A stretch of 64,000 nucleotides of DNA from Cognatazoarcus halotolerans (GCF_009800965.1 NZ_WUAF01000022.1:1-64000), one strand, 5' to 3'. Counted from the first letter of the stretch, positions 10,177-20,352 are shown. Program-made: numbers and translations. The notes: a model not told the origin generated them from the letters alone.

Positions 10177-10533
10177 ATGTTCGACAGAAAATCCCCCAGC
10201 CCTGCCGCTGTTACGACGATCACCGAGGCGCCGAGCCGCCCGGTTCGTCGGGAGATCGCGCAATTGCTCGACGAACTGCGTACGGTCTCAGACGAGCGCC
10301 TGCCCGAGGTGCGCGAGCGTCTCGATGCGCTGCTTGATGCAGTGGGGCAGACCGGTAACGCCTATGTCGACGGCGTGCGCGAGCAAACGGTGCGAATCGC
10401 CTCTGCGGCGAAGGACGAAGTGGCGCATTCGCGCGACGCCACCGAGGCCTACGTGCGTGACAATCCATGGCGGTCATTGGCGGTGGTCGGCACCGTCGCG
10501 CTGATCGGCGGCCTTCTGTTCGGTCGACGCTGA
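10177..10533 (+). CDS. DUF883 (ElaB/YqjD-like) membrane-anchored protein
   Basis: This 118-residue protein has a long amphipathic helical region (ELRTVSDERLPEVRERLDAL) and one C-terminal membrane segment preceded by DNPWRSLAVVG and ending GGLLFGRR. This is the hallmark of ElaB/YqjD/YgaM proteins, which anchor ribosomes or stress factors at the inner membrane in stationary phase. CAGGAG is seven bases upstream of ATG 10177. Confidence 0.9.
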   Translation: MFDRKSPSPAAVTTITEAPSRPVRREIAQLLDELRTVSDERLPEVRERLDALLDAVGQTGNAYVDGVREQTVRIASAAKDEVAHSRDATEAYVRDNPWRSLAVVGTVALIGGLLFGRR

Positions 10534-10644
10534 TGATCGGGGCCCGCGGCCCCGAACGCGCGACCCCCGCGCCGCAATCCGGGATAGAATCGAGGTGCCG
10601 CCCCGGAAACCGGGCGGCATTGTCATTTCAGGTTTGCCGCGGCC

Positions 10645-12633
10645 ATGTCCCTCAATCTCAATGCCCCTCAGCGCGAAGCCATCCGGTATCTCGACGGTCC
10701 CTGCCTGGTGCTGGCCGGCGCCGGCAGCGGCAAGACGCGGGTCATCACGCAGAAGATCGCCTATCTGGTGGAGCAGTGCGGTTTCAATCCCGCCAACATC
10801 GCGGCGATCACCTTCACCAACAAGGCGGCGAAGGAGATGCAGGAGCGCGTCTCCGCGCTGATGGGCGGACGCGCAAGCAAAGGGCTGACCGTGTGCACAT
10901 TCCACGCGCTGGGTGTGCGCATCGTGCGCCAGGAGGCAAAGCACTGCGGGCTCAAGCCGCAGTTCTCGATTCTCGACGCTTCCGACACGGTGCAGATCGT
11001 TTCGGATCTCTCCGGCAACAGCGACAAGGTGCGCGCGAGGTCGATGCAGTGGCAGATCTCGAGCTGGAAGAACGCCCTGGTGCCGCCTGAAGAAGCGGTC
11101 AAGCTGGCCGACAGCGAGCTCTCCGCCGCGGCGGCGAAACTCTTTCCCGACTACGAGCGCACCCTGCGCGCCTACCAGGCGGTGGACTTCGACGACCTCA
11201 TTGCGCTGCCGGTGCGGCTGTTCGACGAACATCCCGAGGTGCGCGAGCGCTGGCAGAGCAAGCTGCGCTACCTGCTGGTGGACGAGTACCAGGATACCAA
11301 TCGCGCCCAGTACCGCTTGCTGAGCCAGCTCGCCGAGGTGCGCGGGATGTTTACCGCGGTAGGCGACGACGACCAGGCGATCTACGCCTGGCGCGGTGCA
11401 GACGTGGAAAACCTCAAGCTGTTGCAATCGGACTGGCCGAAGCTTCGGGTCATCAAGCTGGAGCAGAATTACCGCTCCACCACCGGCATCCTCAATGCGG
11501 CCAATACTCTGATCGGCTACAACGAGAAGCTCTTCGAGAAGCGCCTGTGGTCGGAGCACGGTCTGGGCGAGGCGATCGTGGTGAGCGCCGCGCGTGATCC
11601 CGAGAGCGAGGCCGAGATGGTGGCGATGAAGATCTCCGCCCACAAGTTCGAGCACCGCACCCGATTCTCGGACTACGCGATCCTCTACCGGGGAAATCAC
11701 CAAGCGAGGCTGATCGAGCAACAGTTGCGCAATCACAAGATTCCCTACCTCATCTCGGGCGGGCAGAGCTTCTTCGAGCGCGCCGAGATCAAGGACATCA
11801 TTGCCTACCTGCGCCTGCTCCTTAACCCGGATGACGACCTCGCCTTCATCCGCGCCGTGACCACGCCGCGGCGCGGCATCGGCCCATCGACCATCGAAGC
11901 GCTGGGCAGTTACGCCGGTCAACGACACCTGAGCCTGTTCGGTGCGGCCTTCGAGGAGGGGGCCGGGCAGCATCTCAACGCCCGCCAGCTCGAGTCGGTG
12001 CATGAGTTCTGCCACTTCATCAACCGGCTCGCCTACCGCGCGCCGCGGGAGCCGGCGGCGCAGATGCTGGCGGACCTGCTCGGTGCAATCCGCTACGAAA
12101 CCTGGCTGTACGATTCCTGCGAGCCGCGCGAGGCCGAGAGCAAGTGGAGCAATGTCAGCGACTTTGTCGGCTGGCTGGGGCGCAAGGGCGAGGAGGACAA
12201 CAAGAACCTGCTCGAACTCACCCAGACGATCAGCCTGATCAGCATGCTCGACAAGGACAAGGAAGAGTTCGACGGCGTGCAGATGGCCACCTTGCACGCC
12301 TCCAAGGGGCTCGAATTCAAGCACGTTTTCCTGGTCGGCGTGGAGGAGGGCATCTTGCCGCACCAGTCCTCGATCGATGAAGACAAGGTCGAGGAGGAGC
12401 GTCGCCTGATGTACGTAGGCATCACCCGTGCCCAGCGCACCCTCAACATCACCTGGTGCGAGAAACGCAAGGCAGGGCGGGATGTCCGTACCTGCGAGCC
12501 TTCCCGTTTCATCGAGGAAATGGGCAAGGAGGGCGTGCGCTTTTCAGGCGGCAAGAGCGACGCGCCGGTCTCGCGCGACGAAGGCCGGGCCAAGCTCGCC
12601 AGTCTCAGGGCGATGCTTGCCGCCAAGGGGTGA
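10645..12633 (+). CDS. rep: ATP-dependent DNA helicase Rep
   Basis: This 662-residue superfamily 1A helicase unwinds DNA 3' to 5' and helps replication forks pass obstacles. It shows motif I GAGSGKTR, motif Ia TFTNKAAKEM, motif II VDEYQDTN, motif III GDDDQAIYAWRGA, motif IV EQNYRS, motif V TLHASKGLEF and motif VI YVGITRAQ. Its length and N-terminal LNAPQREAIRYLDGP fit Rep better than UvrD. The ATG at 10645 starts right before the conserved Q-motif. Confidence 0.95.
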   Translation: MSLNLNAPQREAIRYLDGPCLVLAGAGSGKTRVITQKIAYLVEQCGFNPANIAAITFTNKAAKEMQERVSALMGGRASKGLTVCTFHALGVRIVRQEAKHCGLKPQFSILDASDTVQIVSDLSGNSDKVRARSMQWQISSWKNALVPPEEAVKLADSELSAAAAKLFPDYERTLRAYQAVDFDDLIALPVRLFDEHPEVRERWQSKLRYLLVDEYQDTNRAQYRLLSQLAEVRGMFTAVGDDDQAIYAWRGADVENLKLLQSDWPKLRVIKLEQNYRSTTGILNAANTLIGYNEKLFEKRLWSEHGLGEAIVVSAARDPESEAEMVAMKISAHKFEHRTRFSDYAILYRGNHQARLIEQQLRNHKIPYLISGGQSFFERAEIKDIIAYLRLLLNPDDDLAFIRAVTTPRRGIGPSTIEALGSYAGQRHLSLFGAAFEEGAGQHLNARQLESVHEFCHFINRLAYRAPREPAAQMLADLLGAIRYETWLYDSCEPREAESKWSNVSDFVGWLGRKGEEDNKNLLELTQTISLISMLDKDKEEFDGVQMATLHASKGLEFKHVFLVGVEEGILPHQSSIDEDKVEEERRLMYVGITRAQRTLNITWCEKRKAGRDVRTCEPSRFIEEMGKEGVRFSGGKSDAPVSRDEGRAKLASLRAMLAAKG

Positions 12634-12642
12634 ACGCAAACA

Positions 12643-12661
12643 GGCGACCTCCAGGGTCGCC
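12643..12661. terminator. Hairpin between convergent rep and cytochrome genes
   Basis: GGCGACC (12643-12649) pairs with GGTCGCC (12655-12661) around a five-base loop, ten bases after the rep stop. No T-run follows, so efficiency is uncertain. Confidence 0.45.
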
Positions 12662-12684
12662 CGTCGCAGAGGCAGCCGTCGCGC

Positions 12685-13137
12685 TTATTGCGGTTCGGGG
12701 AACTTGGCGCCGGCCTTGTCGGCCATGAAGGCAACCGCGCGCGCAATCTCGGTGTCGGTCAGGTCGGCAGCGCCGCCTTTCGGGGGCATCTGGTTCTTGC
12801 CGTTGATGGCCGCTTTCACCAGGGCGTCGAAGCCCTGTGCAATGCGCGGACCCCATGCGCCGGCGTCACCGATCTTGGGTGCATTGAGCGCACCCGAGGC
12901 GTGACATGCGCCGCACACGCTGGTCACCACCTGTTCGCCGGTGCGGCTGCCCGGAGCAACCGTGACCGGCTTGAGATCGACCTTTGCGACCGGCTGTATC
13001 AGCTCGGCGGATTTTTCATAGTCGATGCTCTGTGCCTTGCCGCAGCCCGCCAGCAGGCCGACCGCAAGCAGGGCGGAAACGGGAAGGGCAAGACGCGCAA
13101 TACGTTTGGCGGGGCTCAAATCGCGGGATACCGACAT
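12685..13137 (-). CDS. Class I cytochrome c (c5-like) lipoprotein
   Basis: This 150-residue protein has a lipobox LLAGC (Cys 32), one haem-binding CGACH at residues 75-79 and a methionine ligand in KNQMPPKGG. The layout is that of cytochrome c5-type electron carriers in the periplasm, here probably lipid anchored. It ends in DKAGAKFPEPQ. Its redox partner cannot be told from the neighbours. Confidence 0.9.
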   Translation of the reverse strand: MSVSRDLSPAKRIARLALPVSALLAVGLLAGCGKAQSIDYEKSAELIQPVAKVDLKPVTVAPGSRTGEQVVTSVCGACHASGALNAPKIGDAGAWGPRIAQGFDALVKAAINGKNQMPPKGGAADLTDTEIARAVAFMADKAGAKFPEPQ

Positions 13138-13254
13138 GCTTCGATCCTTGTTCTGGCGCAGATAAAGCGCTGATTATAGCGAGGTCTTTCGCGCGATGGC
13201 AGGCCCTTGATGGACGCCACAAAAAAAACCGGTTATTCTCTGCGGCCTCGCGCT

Positions 13255-13330
13255 GCGCTCGTAGCTCAATGGATAGAGTACTGGCCTCCGAAGCCAGGGG
13301 TTGTGGGTTCGATCCCCGCCGAGCGCGCCA
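13255..13330 (+). tRNA. tRNA-Arg (anticodon CCG)
   Basis: The 76-base cloverleaf has acceptor strands GCGCTCG (13255-13261) and CGAGCGC (13320-13326), then G and an encoded CCA. The anticodon stem is CTGGC/GCCAG with loop CTCCGAA, giving CCG at 13288-13290. The T-arm GTGGG-TTCGATC-CCCGC is canonical. No integrase or direct repeat is seen beside it. Confidence 0.97.
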
Positions 13331-13571
13331 CTGAATCCACGTCCTCGGTCTCGTCTCCAAGGGCTCGCGGAGAGCGTCGGACCGGGACCGGTTGAGCCGG
13401 CTGCAGCGTCCCGCGCTTTGCCCCGTTCGCAGCATCGCATCGTCCGGTCGTCGCCGCTTCACGAAACTGCCGTGTGCGACCCGATACCGCTGGTGAACGA
13501 GGACAGCTTTTGGTTCCGCTCGCCGGGCATCGGCCAGATGAAGTCAACAGGCATTCGATCTGTATTCCGTA

Positions 13572-14891
13572 ATGATCTTCATCCTCAAGTCCTTCCGTTC
13601 ACTCTATCTCGCCACCCTGCTGATGCTGCTCGGCTCGGGCCTGTTGAGCACCTATCTGGCGCTTCGTGTGGCGGCGACCGCAGACGGCCTGTGGGTCGGT
13701 GCGTTGATGACCGCCAACTACCTGGGCCTGGCCCTCGGGGGCAAGGTCGGTCACCGGCTGATCGCACGGGTCGGACACATCCGTGCCTACGTGGCGTGTG
13801 CCGGCATCGGTACGGCGGCGGTCCTCGGTCACGGCCTGAGCGAACTGCTGCCGGCGTGGCTGTTCCTGCGTTTCCTGATCGGCATTTGCATGATGTGCCA
13901 GTACATGGTGATCGAGAGCTGGCTCAATGAGCAGGCGAGTGCCAGCCAGCGCGGACAGGTGTTTTCCGGTTACATGGGCGCTTCCTATCTTGGCCTTGTC
14001 CTGGGACAGCTCGCGCTGGTTGCACATCCGGGCCTTGGCCCGGAATTGCTGATGCTGGTTGCGCTGTGCTTTTCGCTGTGCCTTGTGCCCGTGGCGCTCA
14101 CCCACAATCTCCACCCCGCGGCGCTGCGTCCGGTGCCGCTGGATCCGCGCTTCTTCTTCAAGCGAGTGCCGTTGTCGCTGATGACGATCCTCGTGGCCGG
14201 GCTGTTGATCGGTGCGTTTTATGGCCTGGGGCCGCTCTACGGCGCGCGCATGGGGTTGAGCAACGAGCAGGTCGGTCTTTTCATGGGTTGCTGCATCCTC
14301 GCCGGGTTGCTGGTGCAATGGCCGCTCGGCTGGCTGTCCGATCGTCGTGATCGTATCTGGCTGATCGGTCGCTGCGGCGCCTTGCTGGCGCTCGCTGCCC
14401 TGCCGCTGGCGGTGCTGCCCGTGGCTCCGGCGTGGCTGATGTTCGCCGCAGGCTTCGTGGTTTGCGCCCTGCAGTTCAGCCTCTATCCGCTGGCGGTTGC
14501 GCTGGCCAACGACCACGTGGACGGCGAGCAGCGCGTTTCGCTGACCGCGATGCTGCTCTTGACCTTCGGCGTCGGCGCAAGCCTCGGCCCGCTGCTCTCC
14601 GGCTTCCTGATGCGCTTTTTCGGGGCGAACATGCTTTACGTCGTGGTCCTGGCGTTCAGTCTGATCGTGGCATGGTATGTGCAACCGAGGCGTGCCACGC
14701 ATCTGCATCAGGTAGACAATGCGCCGCTGCGCCACATTGCAATGCCCGATTCGACCAGCAGTTCGCCGCTTGCCGCAGCGCTGGATCCACGGGTCGACGA
14801 GCAGATCGTGCAGGAGCAGATGCAGGAAACCGAGCCGTCGGCAAGCGATGGCGACGGTTTGGCCGGATCGGACGAGTTGCCACGGCACTGA
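13572..14891 (+). CDS. MFS transporter (YcaD-like)
   Basis: This 439-residue protein has about twelve membrane segments and an MFS layout, with GGKVGHRLIARVGH after helix 2 and WPLGWLSDRRDR as the repeated motif A in the second half. The N-terminal SLYLATLLMLLGSGLLSTYLAL matches the YcaD-like branch. The C-terminal tail (about residues 380-439) is hydrophilic and acidic and probably cytoplasmic. The substrate is unknown. Confidence 0.82.
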   Translation: MIFILKSFRSLYLATLLMLLGSGLLSTYLALRVAATADGLWVGALMTANYLGLALGGKVGHRLIARVGHIRAYVACAGIGTAAVLGHGLSELLPAWLFLRFLIGICMMCQYMVIESWLNEQASASQRGQVFSGYMGASYLGLVLGQLALVAHPGLGPELLMLVALCFSLCLVPVALTHNLHPAALRPVPLDPRFFFKRVPLSLMTILVAGLLIGAFYGLGPLYGARMGLSNEQVGLFMGCCILAGLLVQWPLGWLSDRRDRIWLIGRCGALLALAALPLAVLPVAPAWLMFAAGFVVCALQFSLYPLAVALANDHVDGEQRVSLTAMLLLTFGVGASLGPLLSGFLMRFFGANMLYVVVLAFSLIVAWYVQPRRATHLHQVDNAPLRHIAMPDSTSSSPLAAALDPRVDEQIVQEQMQETEPSASDGDGLAGSDELPRH

Positions 14892-14957
14892 CGCCGCCGC
14901 GGCAACCCTGTCACACTTGTGCCCCGTCCAAGTGCAAAGAAGTCGTCGGAGGTGCAC

Positions 14958-16118
14958 ATGCTTCCTTTTCTCGTCGCACACGCAGGCCACGCGGACTGGC
15001 GCCTCGCGCTGGATCGGTGTGTCGGGAAACTCTGTCTCGATGCCGGTGGCGAGGTCCCGCCGGAATACAGTCTGGGTTGGTGCTACCTGACCGATGTCTT
15101 TGCCGCGTCGGCCGAGGCAATCGTGGCCGAACTGAAGGCGCGCCTGCCGGGCGTCGCCTGGGTAGGAACGGTTGGTATCGGCATTGCCGCGGGCGGTATC
15201 GAATACATCGACGAGGCGGCCCTGGTGCTGATGCTGGCGCCGCTGCCAAAGGACGCCTTTCGGCTGTTTTCCGGGCGCCAGCCCCTGCGCTCAGGCGCAG
15301 AGGGCTTTGGTGCCCATACCGCTCTGGTTCATGCCGATGCCGGCGCGCCCGATCTGCAGGAGTTGCTGCAGGAACTGGCCGGGCGCACCGCAACCGGTTA
15401 TCTCTTCGGAGGACTTTCCTCGGCACGCACGCATACCTTGCAGATTGCCGACGCGGTATTGACCGGCGGTCTCTCCGGTGTTGCTTTCAGCGACAGCGTA
15501 GAGGTGGTGTCGCGAGTAAGCCAGGGGTGCCAGCCGCTTGGTGTGCTACGTGAGGTGACCCGCGCGCAGGGCAACCACGTGGTGGCGCTCGACGGTCGGT
15601 CTGCCCTCGAGTGTGCGCTCGAGGATCTTGGCCTGGATGCTGCCAGCGAGATCGAAGAGGTCGCCGAGGCGCTCTCTTCGACCCTGGTGGGACTCTCCCG
15701 CTCGGGAGACGACCGGGCCGCGGTGCCGGGACGGTTCGGTGCGGACACCCTGGTCAGGCACATCGTGGGTTTCGATCCGCATGCCGGTGTCCTGGCCATT
15801 GGTGATGCAGTCGAGTCCGGGGTGCGCCTGAGTTTCTGTCGCCGCGATCCCGAGGCCGCATTGCAGGATGTGCGCCGGATCGCCGGCGAGATACGCGACC
15901 AGCTTGCCGCGGGCGGGCAGCGCGCCGCGGGTGCCATCTATGTGAGCTGCGTCGGCCGGGGTGGTCCCCATTTCGGCGAGCCGGATGCGGAGCTGATCGC
16001 GATCGGGGACATCCTCGGCGAGCTGCCGCTGGCCGGATTCTTCGCCGCCGGCGAGATCGCGCGTGATCGACTGTACGGTTACACCGGGGTGCTCACCGTT
16101 TTCGCCATGCCGGCTTGA
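14958..16118 (+). CDS. FIST-domain sensory protein
   Basis: This 386-residue soluble protein has a FIST N domain (about 30-220, with GVAWVGTVGIGIAAGG and GYLFGGLSSARTHTLQ) followed by FIST C (about 225-370, with YVSCVGRGGPHFGEPDAE and LAGFFAAGEIARDRLYGYTGVL). FIST domains are proposed small-ligand sensors, often linked to signal-transduction proteins. Here it stands alone with no kinase or cyclase fused. CGGAGG precedes ATG 14958. Confidence 0.85.
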   Translation: MLPFLVAHAGHADWRLALDRCVGKLCLDAGGEVPPEYSLGWCYLTDVFAASAEAIVAELKARLPGVAWVGTVGIGIAAGGIEYIDEAALVLMLAPLPKDAFRLFSGRQPLRSGAEGFGAHTALVHADAGAPDLQELLQELAGRTATGYLFGGLSSARTHTLQIADAVLTGGLSGVAFSDSVEVVSRVSQGCQPLGVLREVTRAQGNHVVALDGRSALECALEDLGLDAASEIEEVAEALSSTLVGLSRSGDDRAAVPGRFGADTLVRHIVGFDPHAGVLAIGDAVESGVRLSFCRRDPEAALQDVRRIAGEIRDQLAAGGQRAAGAIYVSCVGRGGPHFGEPDAELIAIGDILGELPLAGFFAAGEIARDRLYGYTGVLTVFAMPA

Positions 16119-16124
16119 ACGGGT

Positions 16125-16766
16125 TCAGCTGAGCGACCCCGAGCGGGCGCCATTCAGGCCGATGATGCCGAGAAACTCGCGGCGCGTGTTTGCGTCGTCG
16201 CGGAAGGCGCCCAGCATGCGGCTGGTGACGAGGGTGACGCCGGGCTTGTGCACGCCACGGGTCGTCATGCATTGATGAGCGGCTTCGAGCACCACCGCCA
16301 CGCCTTTCGGCTGCAATACTTCCTGCAGGGTATCGGCGATCTGCACCGTCATCTTTTCCTGGATCTGCAGCCGCTTGGCATAGACTTCGACGAGCCGTGC
16401 GAGTTTGGAGATTCCGACCACCCGGCGGTCCGGCAGGTAGGCGACATGGGCACGGCCGATCACCGGCACCATGTGGTGCTCGCAATGACTCTCGAAGCGG
16501 ATGTCGTTGAGCACGATCATCTCGTCGTAGCCCTCGACTTCGGAGAAGGTGCGGGCGAGGATCTGCGTCGGGTCGTCGGCGTAACCGGAAAAGAACTCCT
16601 CGTAAGAGCGTACGACCCGTGCCGGCGTGTCGATCAGGCCTTCGCGCGCGGGGTCGTCCCCGGCCCAGCGGATCAGTGTGCGCACCGCGGCCTCCGCTTC
16701 CTCGCGCGATGGGCGGTCGGCGGGCACGTCCTTGCCCGCGCTCTTGCGGCTGACAGTCTTCTTCAT
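16125..16766 (-). CDS. folE: GTP cyclohydrolase I
   Basis: This 213-residue enzyme converts GTP to 7,8-dihydroneopterin triphosphate, the first step of folate and pterin synthesis. Zinc and catalytic residues are visible in [21 protein letters not shown] and in [29 protein letters not shown] is also conserved. The ATG at 16766 follows AAGGAA; the longer frame upstream overlaps the aminotransferase gene and is rejected. Confidence 0.95.
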   Translation of the reverse strand: MKKTVSRKSAGKDVPADRPSREEAEAAVRTLIRWAGDDPAREGLIDTPARVVRSYEEFFSGYADDPTQILARTFSEVEGYDEMIVLNDIRFESHCEHHMVPVIGRAHVAYLPDRRVVGISKLARLVEVYAKRLQIQEKMTVQIADTLQEVLQPKGVAVVLEAAHQCMTTRGVHKPGVTLVTSRMLGAFRDDANTRREFLGIIGLNGARSGSLS

Positions 16767-16860
16767 CGGATTTCCTTGAATCAGGGCCTGCGGCGCGGCG
16801 TGGTCGACCCCCACCACAAATCCGCGCGGATGGTGCCGGGCCCAGGCCCGGTGGCCGTCG

Positions 16861-17988
16861 TCACAGAATGCTCTTGAGCGCGTCATCAAGGAATCGAACG
16901 CTGCGCTCGACATTGTGCAGCTTGTCGAGACCGAACAGTCCCACCCTGAAGGTTCTGAAATCGGCGGGTTCGTCGCATTGCAGCGGTACCCCCGCGGCAG
17001 TCTGGAGCCCTGCGGCAATGAATTTCTTGCCCGACTGGATATCCGGGTCGTCGGTATAGCTGACCACCACGCCAGGAGCCTGGAAGCCTTCGGCGGCGAC
17101 GCTCGGAAAGCCCTTCGCTTCGAGCAGGGCGCGGACCTGCCGACCGAGTTCGACCTGCTCGGCCTTCACCTTGTCGAACCCATACTGCTCGGTTTCGAGC
17201 ATCACGTCCCGAACCCGGCCGAGGGCGTCGGTGGGCATGGTTGCGTGGTAGGCATGGCCGCCACCCTCGTATGCTTCCATGATCTGCAGCCACTTGCGCA
17301 GATCGCAGGCGAAGCTCGAACTCGTCGTGCCGTCGATACGCTCGCGCGCCAGCGGGCCGAGCGCAACCAGTGCGCAGCAGGGCGAACCGCTCCAGCCTTT
17401 CTGGGGGGCGCTGATCAGGATGTCTACGCCGGTCGCCTGCATGTCGACCCAGATGGTGCCCGAGGCGATGCAGTCGAGCACGAACATGCCACCCACCTCG
17501 TGTACAGCGTCCGCGACCGCCTTGATGTAGTCGTCGGGCAGGATCATGCCGGCCGCGGTTTCGACATGGGGGGCGAAGACCAGGGCCGGCTTGTGCTCCC
17601 TGATCGCGGCCACGACCTCATCGACCGGTGCCGGGGCGAACGGGGCCTTCGGTCCGGTCCGTACCGGCCTTGCCTTGAGCACGATCGTTTCCGACGGGAT
17701 CTGTCCCATCTCGAAGATCTGGCTCCAGCGGTAGCTGAACCAGCCGTTGCGGATGACCAGGCACTTGCGTCCGGTGGCGAACTGGCGGGCAACCGCCTCC
17801 ATGCCGAAGGTGCCGCTTCCCGGGACGATCACCGTGGCGTGGGCGTTGTAGACCTTCTTGATGATGCGCGAGATATCCTTCATGACTCCTTGAAAAGCGG
17901 AGGACATGTGGTTGACGGCGCGATCGGTATATACGACTGAATATTCAAGCAGCCCGTCCGGGTCGATGTTCGGCAAGAGACTTGGCAC
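16861..17988 (-). CDS. Class V aminotransferase (alanine-glyoxylate / serine-pyruvate type)
   Basis: This 375-residue fold-type I PLP enzyme shows [14 protein letters not shown] near residue 60, [10 protein letters not shown] in the middle and the cofactor lysine in [13 protein letters not shown]. These are typical of alanine-glyoxylate/serine-pyruvate transaminases. The GTG at 17988 is chosen because AGGAG lies seven bases upstream. The neighbouring folE is 94 bases downstream and may be co-transcribed. The exact amino donor is not decidable here. Confidence 0.85.
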   Translation of the reverse strand: MPSLLPNIDPDGLLEYSVVYTDRAVNHMSSAFQGVMKDISRIIKKVYNAHATVIVPGSGTFGMEAVARQFATGRKCLVIRNGWFSYRWSQIFEMGQIPSETIVLKARPVRTGPKAPFAPAPVDEVVAAIREHKPALVFAPHVETAAGMILPDDYIKAVADAVHEVGGMFVLDCIASGTIWVDMQATGVDILISAPQKGWSGSPCCALVALGPLARERIDGTTSSSFACDLRKWLQIMEAYEGGGHAYHATMPTDALGRVRDVMLETEQYGFDKVKAEQVELGRQVRALLEAKGFPSVAAEGFQAPGVVVSYTDDPDIQSGKKFIAAGLQTAAGVPLQCDEPADFRTFRVGLFGLDKLHNVERSVRFLDDALKSIL

Positions 17989-18256
17989 GTTCGGCTCCTG
18001 GGAGAGATGAGTGGAATGCTGAGCAGGGCCGAAGCGTAACATGGGCCCAATGTGCCGGGTATCGAGGCGGTTGCTGCACAGCCGCATGCCGTCGGGTTCG
18101 CGCTATCATTATCGGCTGTCGACCGTTGGCACCCCCCCGTGATCAGGGGCTGGGCACGGTCCTGCTCTTTCCCGGTTGCGCTCTGGCGTAGCCGGGCCGT
18201 CTCAATCAAGGACTCCGTCGTGTTGCCGGCGGATCCACGCAAGGGGAGCGCCACGG

Positions 18257-18898
18257 ATGCTCGAATACCGCATCGTTCCAGTGACACCTTTCCAGCAGAA
18301 CTGCTCGATCCTGTGGTGCTCGGCCACCAAGCGGGGTGCAATCGTCGATCCGGGTGGCGACATTCCCAGGATCGAGGCGGCGATCGCCGCAGCCGGTGTC
18401 AGTCCCGAGAAGATCTTGCTTACTCATGGGCACATCGATCATGCAGGGGCGACCGCGGAGCTTTCGCGCAAGCTTGATCTGCCGATCGAAGGCCCTCAGC
18501 TGGAAGAGCGTTTCTGGATCGATGCCTTGCCGCAGCAGAGCAAGATGTTCGGTTTTCCCGCCTGCGACAAGTTCGAACCTGCGCGCTGGCTCGAGAACGG
18601 CGACGAAGTCAGCATCGGCAACGAGCGCCTCGCAGTGTTGCATTGCCCCGGACATACGCCCGGTCATGTGGTGTTTTTCAGTCCGTCGGCGCGGCTGGCG
18701 TTGGTGGGCGATGTGCTCTTTGCGGGCTCCATCGGCCGAACGGATTTTCCGCGCGGCGATCATGCTGCCCTGATCGATTCGATTCGTACCCGCTTGTGGC
18801 CGCTCGGCGATGATGTCCGCTTCATCCCTGGGCATGGCCCAATGTCGAGCTTCGGTGTGGAAAGATCGAGTAACCCTTTTGTGGGTGATGGTGTATAA
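18257..18898 (+). CDS. Metallo-beta-lactamase-fold hydrolase (glyoxalase II-like, YcbL type)
   Basis: This 213-residue protein carries the metal-binding motif THGHIDHAG, PGHTPGHVVF, GDVLFAGSIGRTDFPRG and PGHGPMS, the set of the YcbL/glyoxalase II group. These enzymes hydrolyse thioesters such as S-lactoylglutathione or related substrates. It lacks the C-terminal substrate domain of classical GloB. The start at ATG 18257 is preceded by GGGGAG. Confidence 0.88.
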   Translation: MLEYRIVPVTPFQQNCSILWCSATKRGAIVDPGGDIPRIEAAIAAAGVSPEKILLTHGHIDHAGATAELSRKLDLPIEGPQLEERFWIDALPQQSKMFGFPACDKFEPARWLENGDEVSIGNERLAVLHCPGHTPGHVVFFSPSARLALVGDVLFAGSIGRTDFPRGDHAALIDSIRTRLWPLGDDVRFIPGHGPMSSFGVERSSNPFVGDGV

Positions 18899-18976
18899 AG
18901 CGGATCATGCAGATGACCCATAGGGTCGATCAATGCGCCATATGCAAGATCAAAGACAAGTGGACTGGGAAGACAG

Positions 18977-19681
18977 GTGAGGATAGCGATTCTTGAAGAT
19001 GACACTGCACAGAGCGAAACGCTCGGGCAGTGGTTTCGGGACCTTGGTGACGACGTGCACATCTTTGAGGACCCGAAGAGCTTCGTCAGGATGGCAGGCC
19101 GCGAGAGCTTCGACATCATCCTGATCGACTGGATGTTGCCCGAGATGAGCGGCGATTCGGTGCTGCGCTGGCTGCGTGAGGATCGATCCAACGACACGCC
19201 GGTGATTTTCGTCACGGCACGCGACGCGGAAGGCGATATCGTCGAAGCACTCAATCATGGTGCCGATGACTATATCGTCAAGCCGGTGCGCAGGCTCGAG
19301 CTGATGTCCCGCATCGAGGCAGTGCTTCGTCGTGCCAGGCCGACGGCGAAAGGGGCAACGCTGGAGGTCGGACCGTACGTTTTCGATCTTAACCACAAGC
19401 ACGTCACCGTCGACGGTGAGGCGGTGGAGCTGACCGACAAGGAATACGACCTTTCCGTCTTCCTGTTCCGCAACATCGGCCGCCTGCTGTCTAGGGGGCA
19501 CATGCTCGAGGCCGTGTGGGGCCGGACAGCGAACCTCGCCACCCGTACGGTGGATACCCACGTCAGCCGCGTGCGCAGCAAGCTCAATCTGAGGCCCGAG
19601 AGCGGTTTCAAACTGGTCCCGACCTACAATTACGGCTATCGGCTCGAGCAGCTCGATGACGAAGTGGCCGCCGGCGAATAA
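18977..19681 (+). CDS. OmpR-family response regulator
   Basis: This 234-residue protein has a receiver domain with acidic pocket EDD (residues 7-9), phosphoacceptor Asp 51 in LIDWMLP, the Thr of FVTA and Lys in IVKPV. A winged-helix DNA-binding domain follows (about 130-225, with TRTVDTHVSRVRSKL). The start is a GTG at 18977 with a weak GGGAAG upstream. The probable partner kinase is the CHASE2 protein encoded at 21960-24227. mscL lies between them on the other strand. Confidence 0.92.
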   Translation: MRIAILEDDTAQSETLGQWFRDLGDDVHIFEDPKSFVRMAGRESFDIILIDWMLPEMSGDSVLRWLREDRSNDTPVIFVTARDAEGDIVEALNHGADDYIVKPVRRLELMSRIEAVLRRARPTAKGATLEVGPYVFDLNHKHVTVDGEAVELTDKEYDLSVFLFRNIGRLLSRGHMLEAVWGRTANLATRTVDTHVSRVRSKLNLRPESGFKLVPTYNYGYRLEQLDDEVAAGE

Positions 19682-19696
19682 GTCCGGCCGAGAACG

Positions 19697-19724
19697 AAAA
19701 AACGCGCCTTTCGGCGCGTTTTTT
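19697..19724. terminator. Bidirectional rho-independent terminator between the regulator gene and mscL
   Basis: AAAAAA-CGCGCC-TTTC-GGCGCG-TTTTTT gives a perfect stem with A and T tracts on both sides. It can serve both convergent genes. Confidence 0.93.
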
Positions 19725-19728
19725 GTTT

Positions 19729-20151
19729 TCAGCGTTGCTTGAGCGCGTCGCGGATCTCGCGAAGCAGCACAATGTCTTCCGGGTCTGCAGGGGCCTCGGC
19801 GGGTGGTGCATCTTCCTTGCGCTTGAGCGAATTCATCCCCTTGATCGCCATGAAGATGACGAAAGCGATGATCACGAAATCGATCGTGGCATTGATGAAT
19901 GCGCCGTATTTCACGATCGGCGCGCCGGCTTTCTCGGCGGCTTCCAGAGTGTCGAAGCTCTGCTGGCCCAGGTTCAGGTAAAGCTGCCCGAAATCCACGC
20001 CGCCGACCAGTTTGCCAACGATCGGCATCACCACGTCATTCACCAGCGACGAGACGATCTTGCCGAACGCGCCGCCGATGATCACGCCGACAGCCATGTC
20101 GACGACGTTGCCCTTGACCGCAAATTCCTTGAATTCCTGAATGAAGCTCAT
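19729..20151 (-). CDS. mscL: Large-conductance mechanosensitive channel
   Basis: This 140-residue inner-membrane channel opens under hypo-osmotic stress. It begins [23 protein letters not shown], the conserved N-terminal helix and first membrane segment. The second membrane segment is [24 protein letters not shown] charged C-terminal helix follows ([14 protein letters not shown]). The ATG at 20151 follows a GAGG. Confidence 0.97.
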   Translation of the reverse strand: MSFIQEFKEFAVKGNVVDMAVGVIIGGAFGKIVSSLVNDVVMPIVGKLVGGVDFGQLYLNLGQQSFDTLEAAEKAGAPIVKYGAFINATIDFVIIAFVIFMAIKGMNSLKRKEDAPPAEAPADPEDIVLLREIRDALKQR

Positions 20152-20352
20152 GTTTGACCTCAACTGTTGTTATGCCCGAGCCGTAAACCGTGGGGGCATG
20201 GGTTGCTGATGAGTGCTCCCGGTCGTGAGAGCTTGCCCCTGGATGGCAAGAATTTACCGCATGCGAGCTTCATCACGCCACTGGTGACAAGAATTTTACA
20301 AGCGCGCGCCTGAAAGTCGTTACTGTTCAAGCAGTCGTCGAGGATTGATCGA

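Noticed and set aside
13255-13330. tRNA-Arg as an integration site for the ICE
   Set aside because: No integrase, no partial repeat of its 3' end near the ICE, and ordinary chromosomal genes on both sides; the 18-bp match at the ICE end is to tRNA-Gly.
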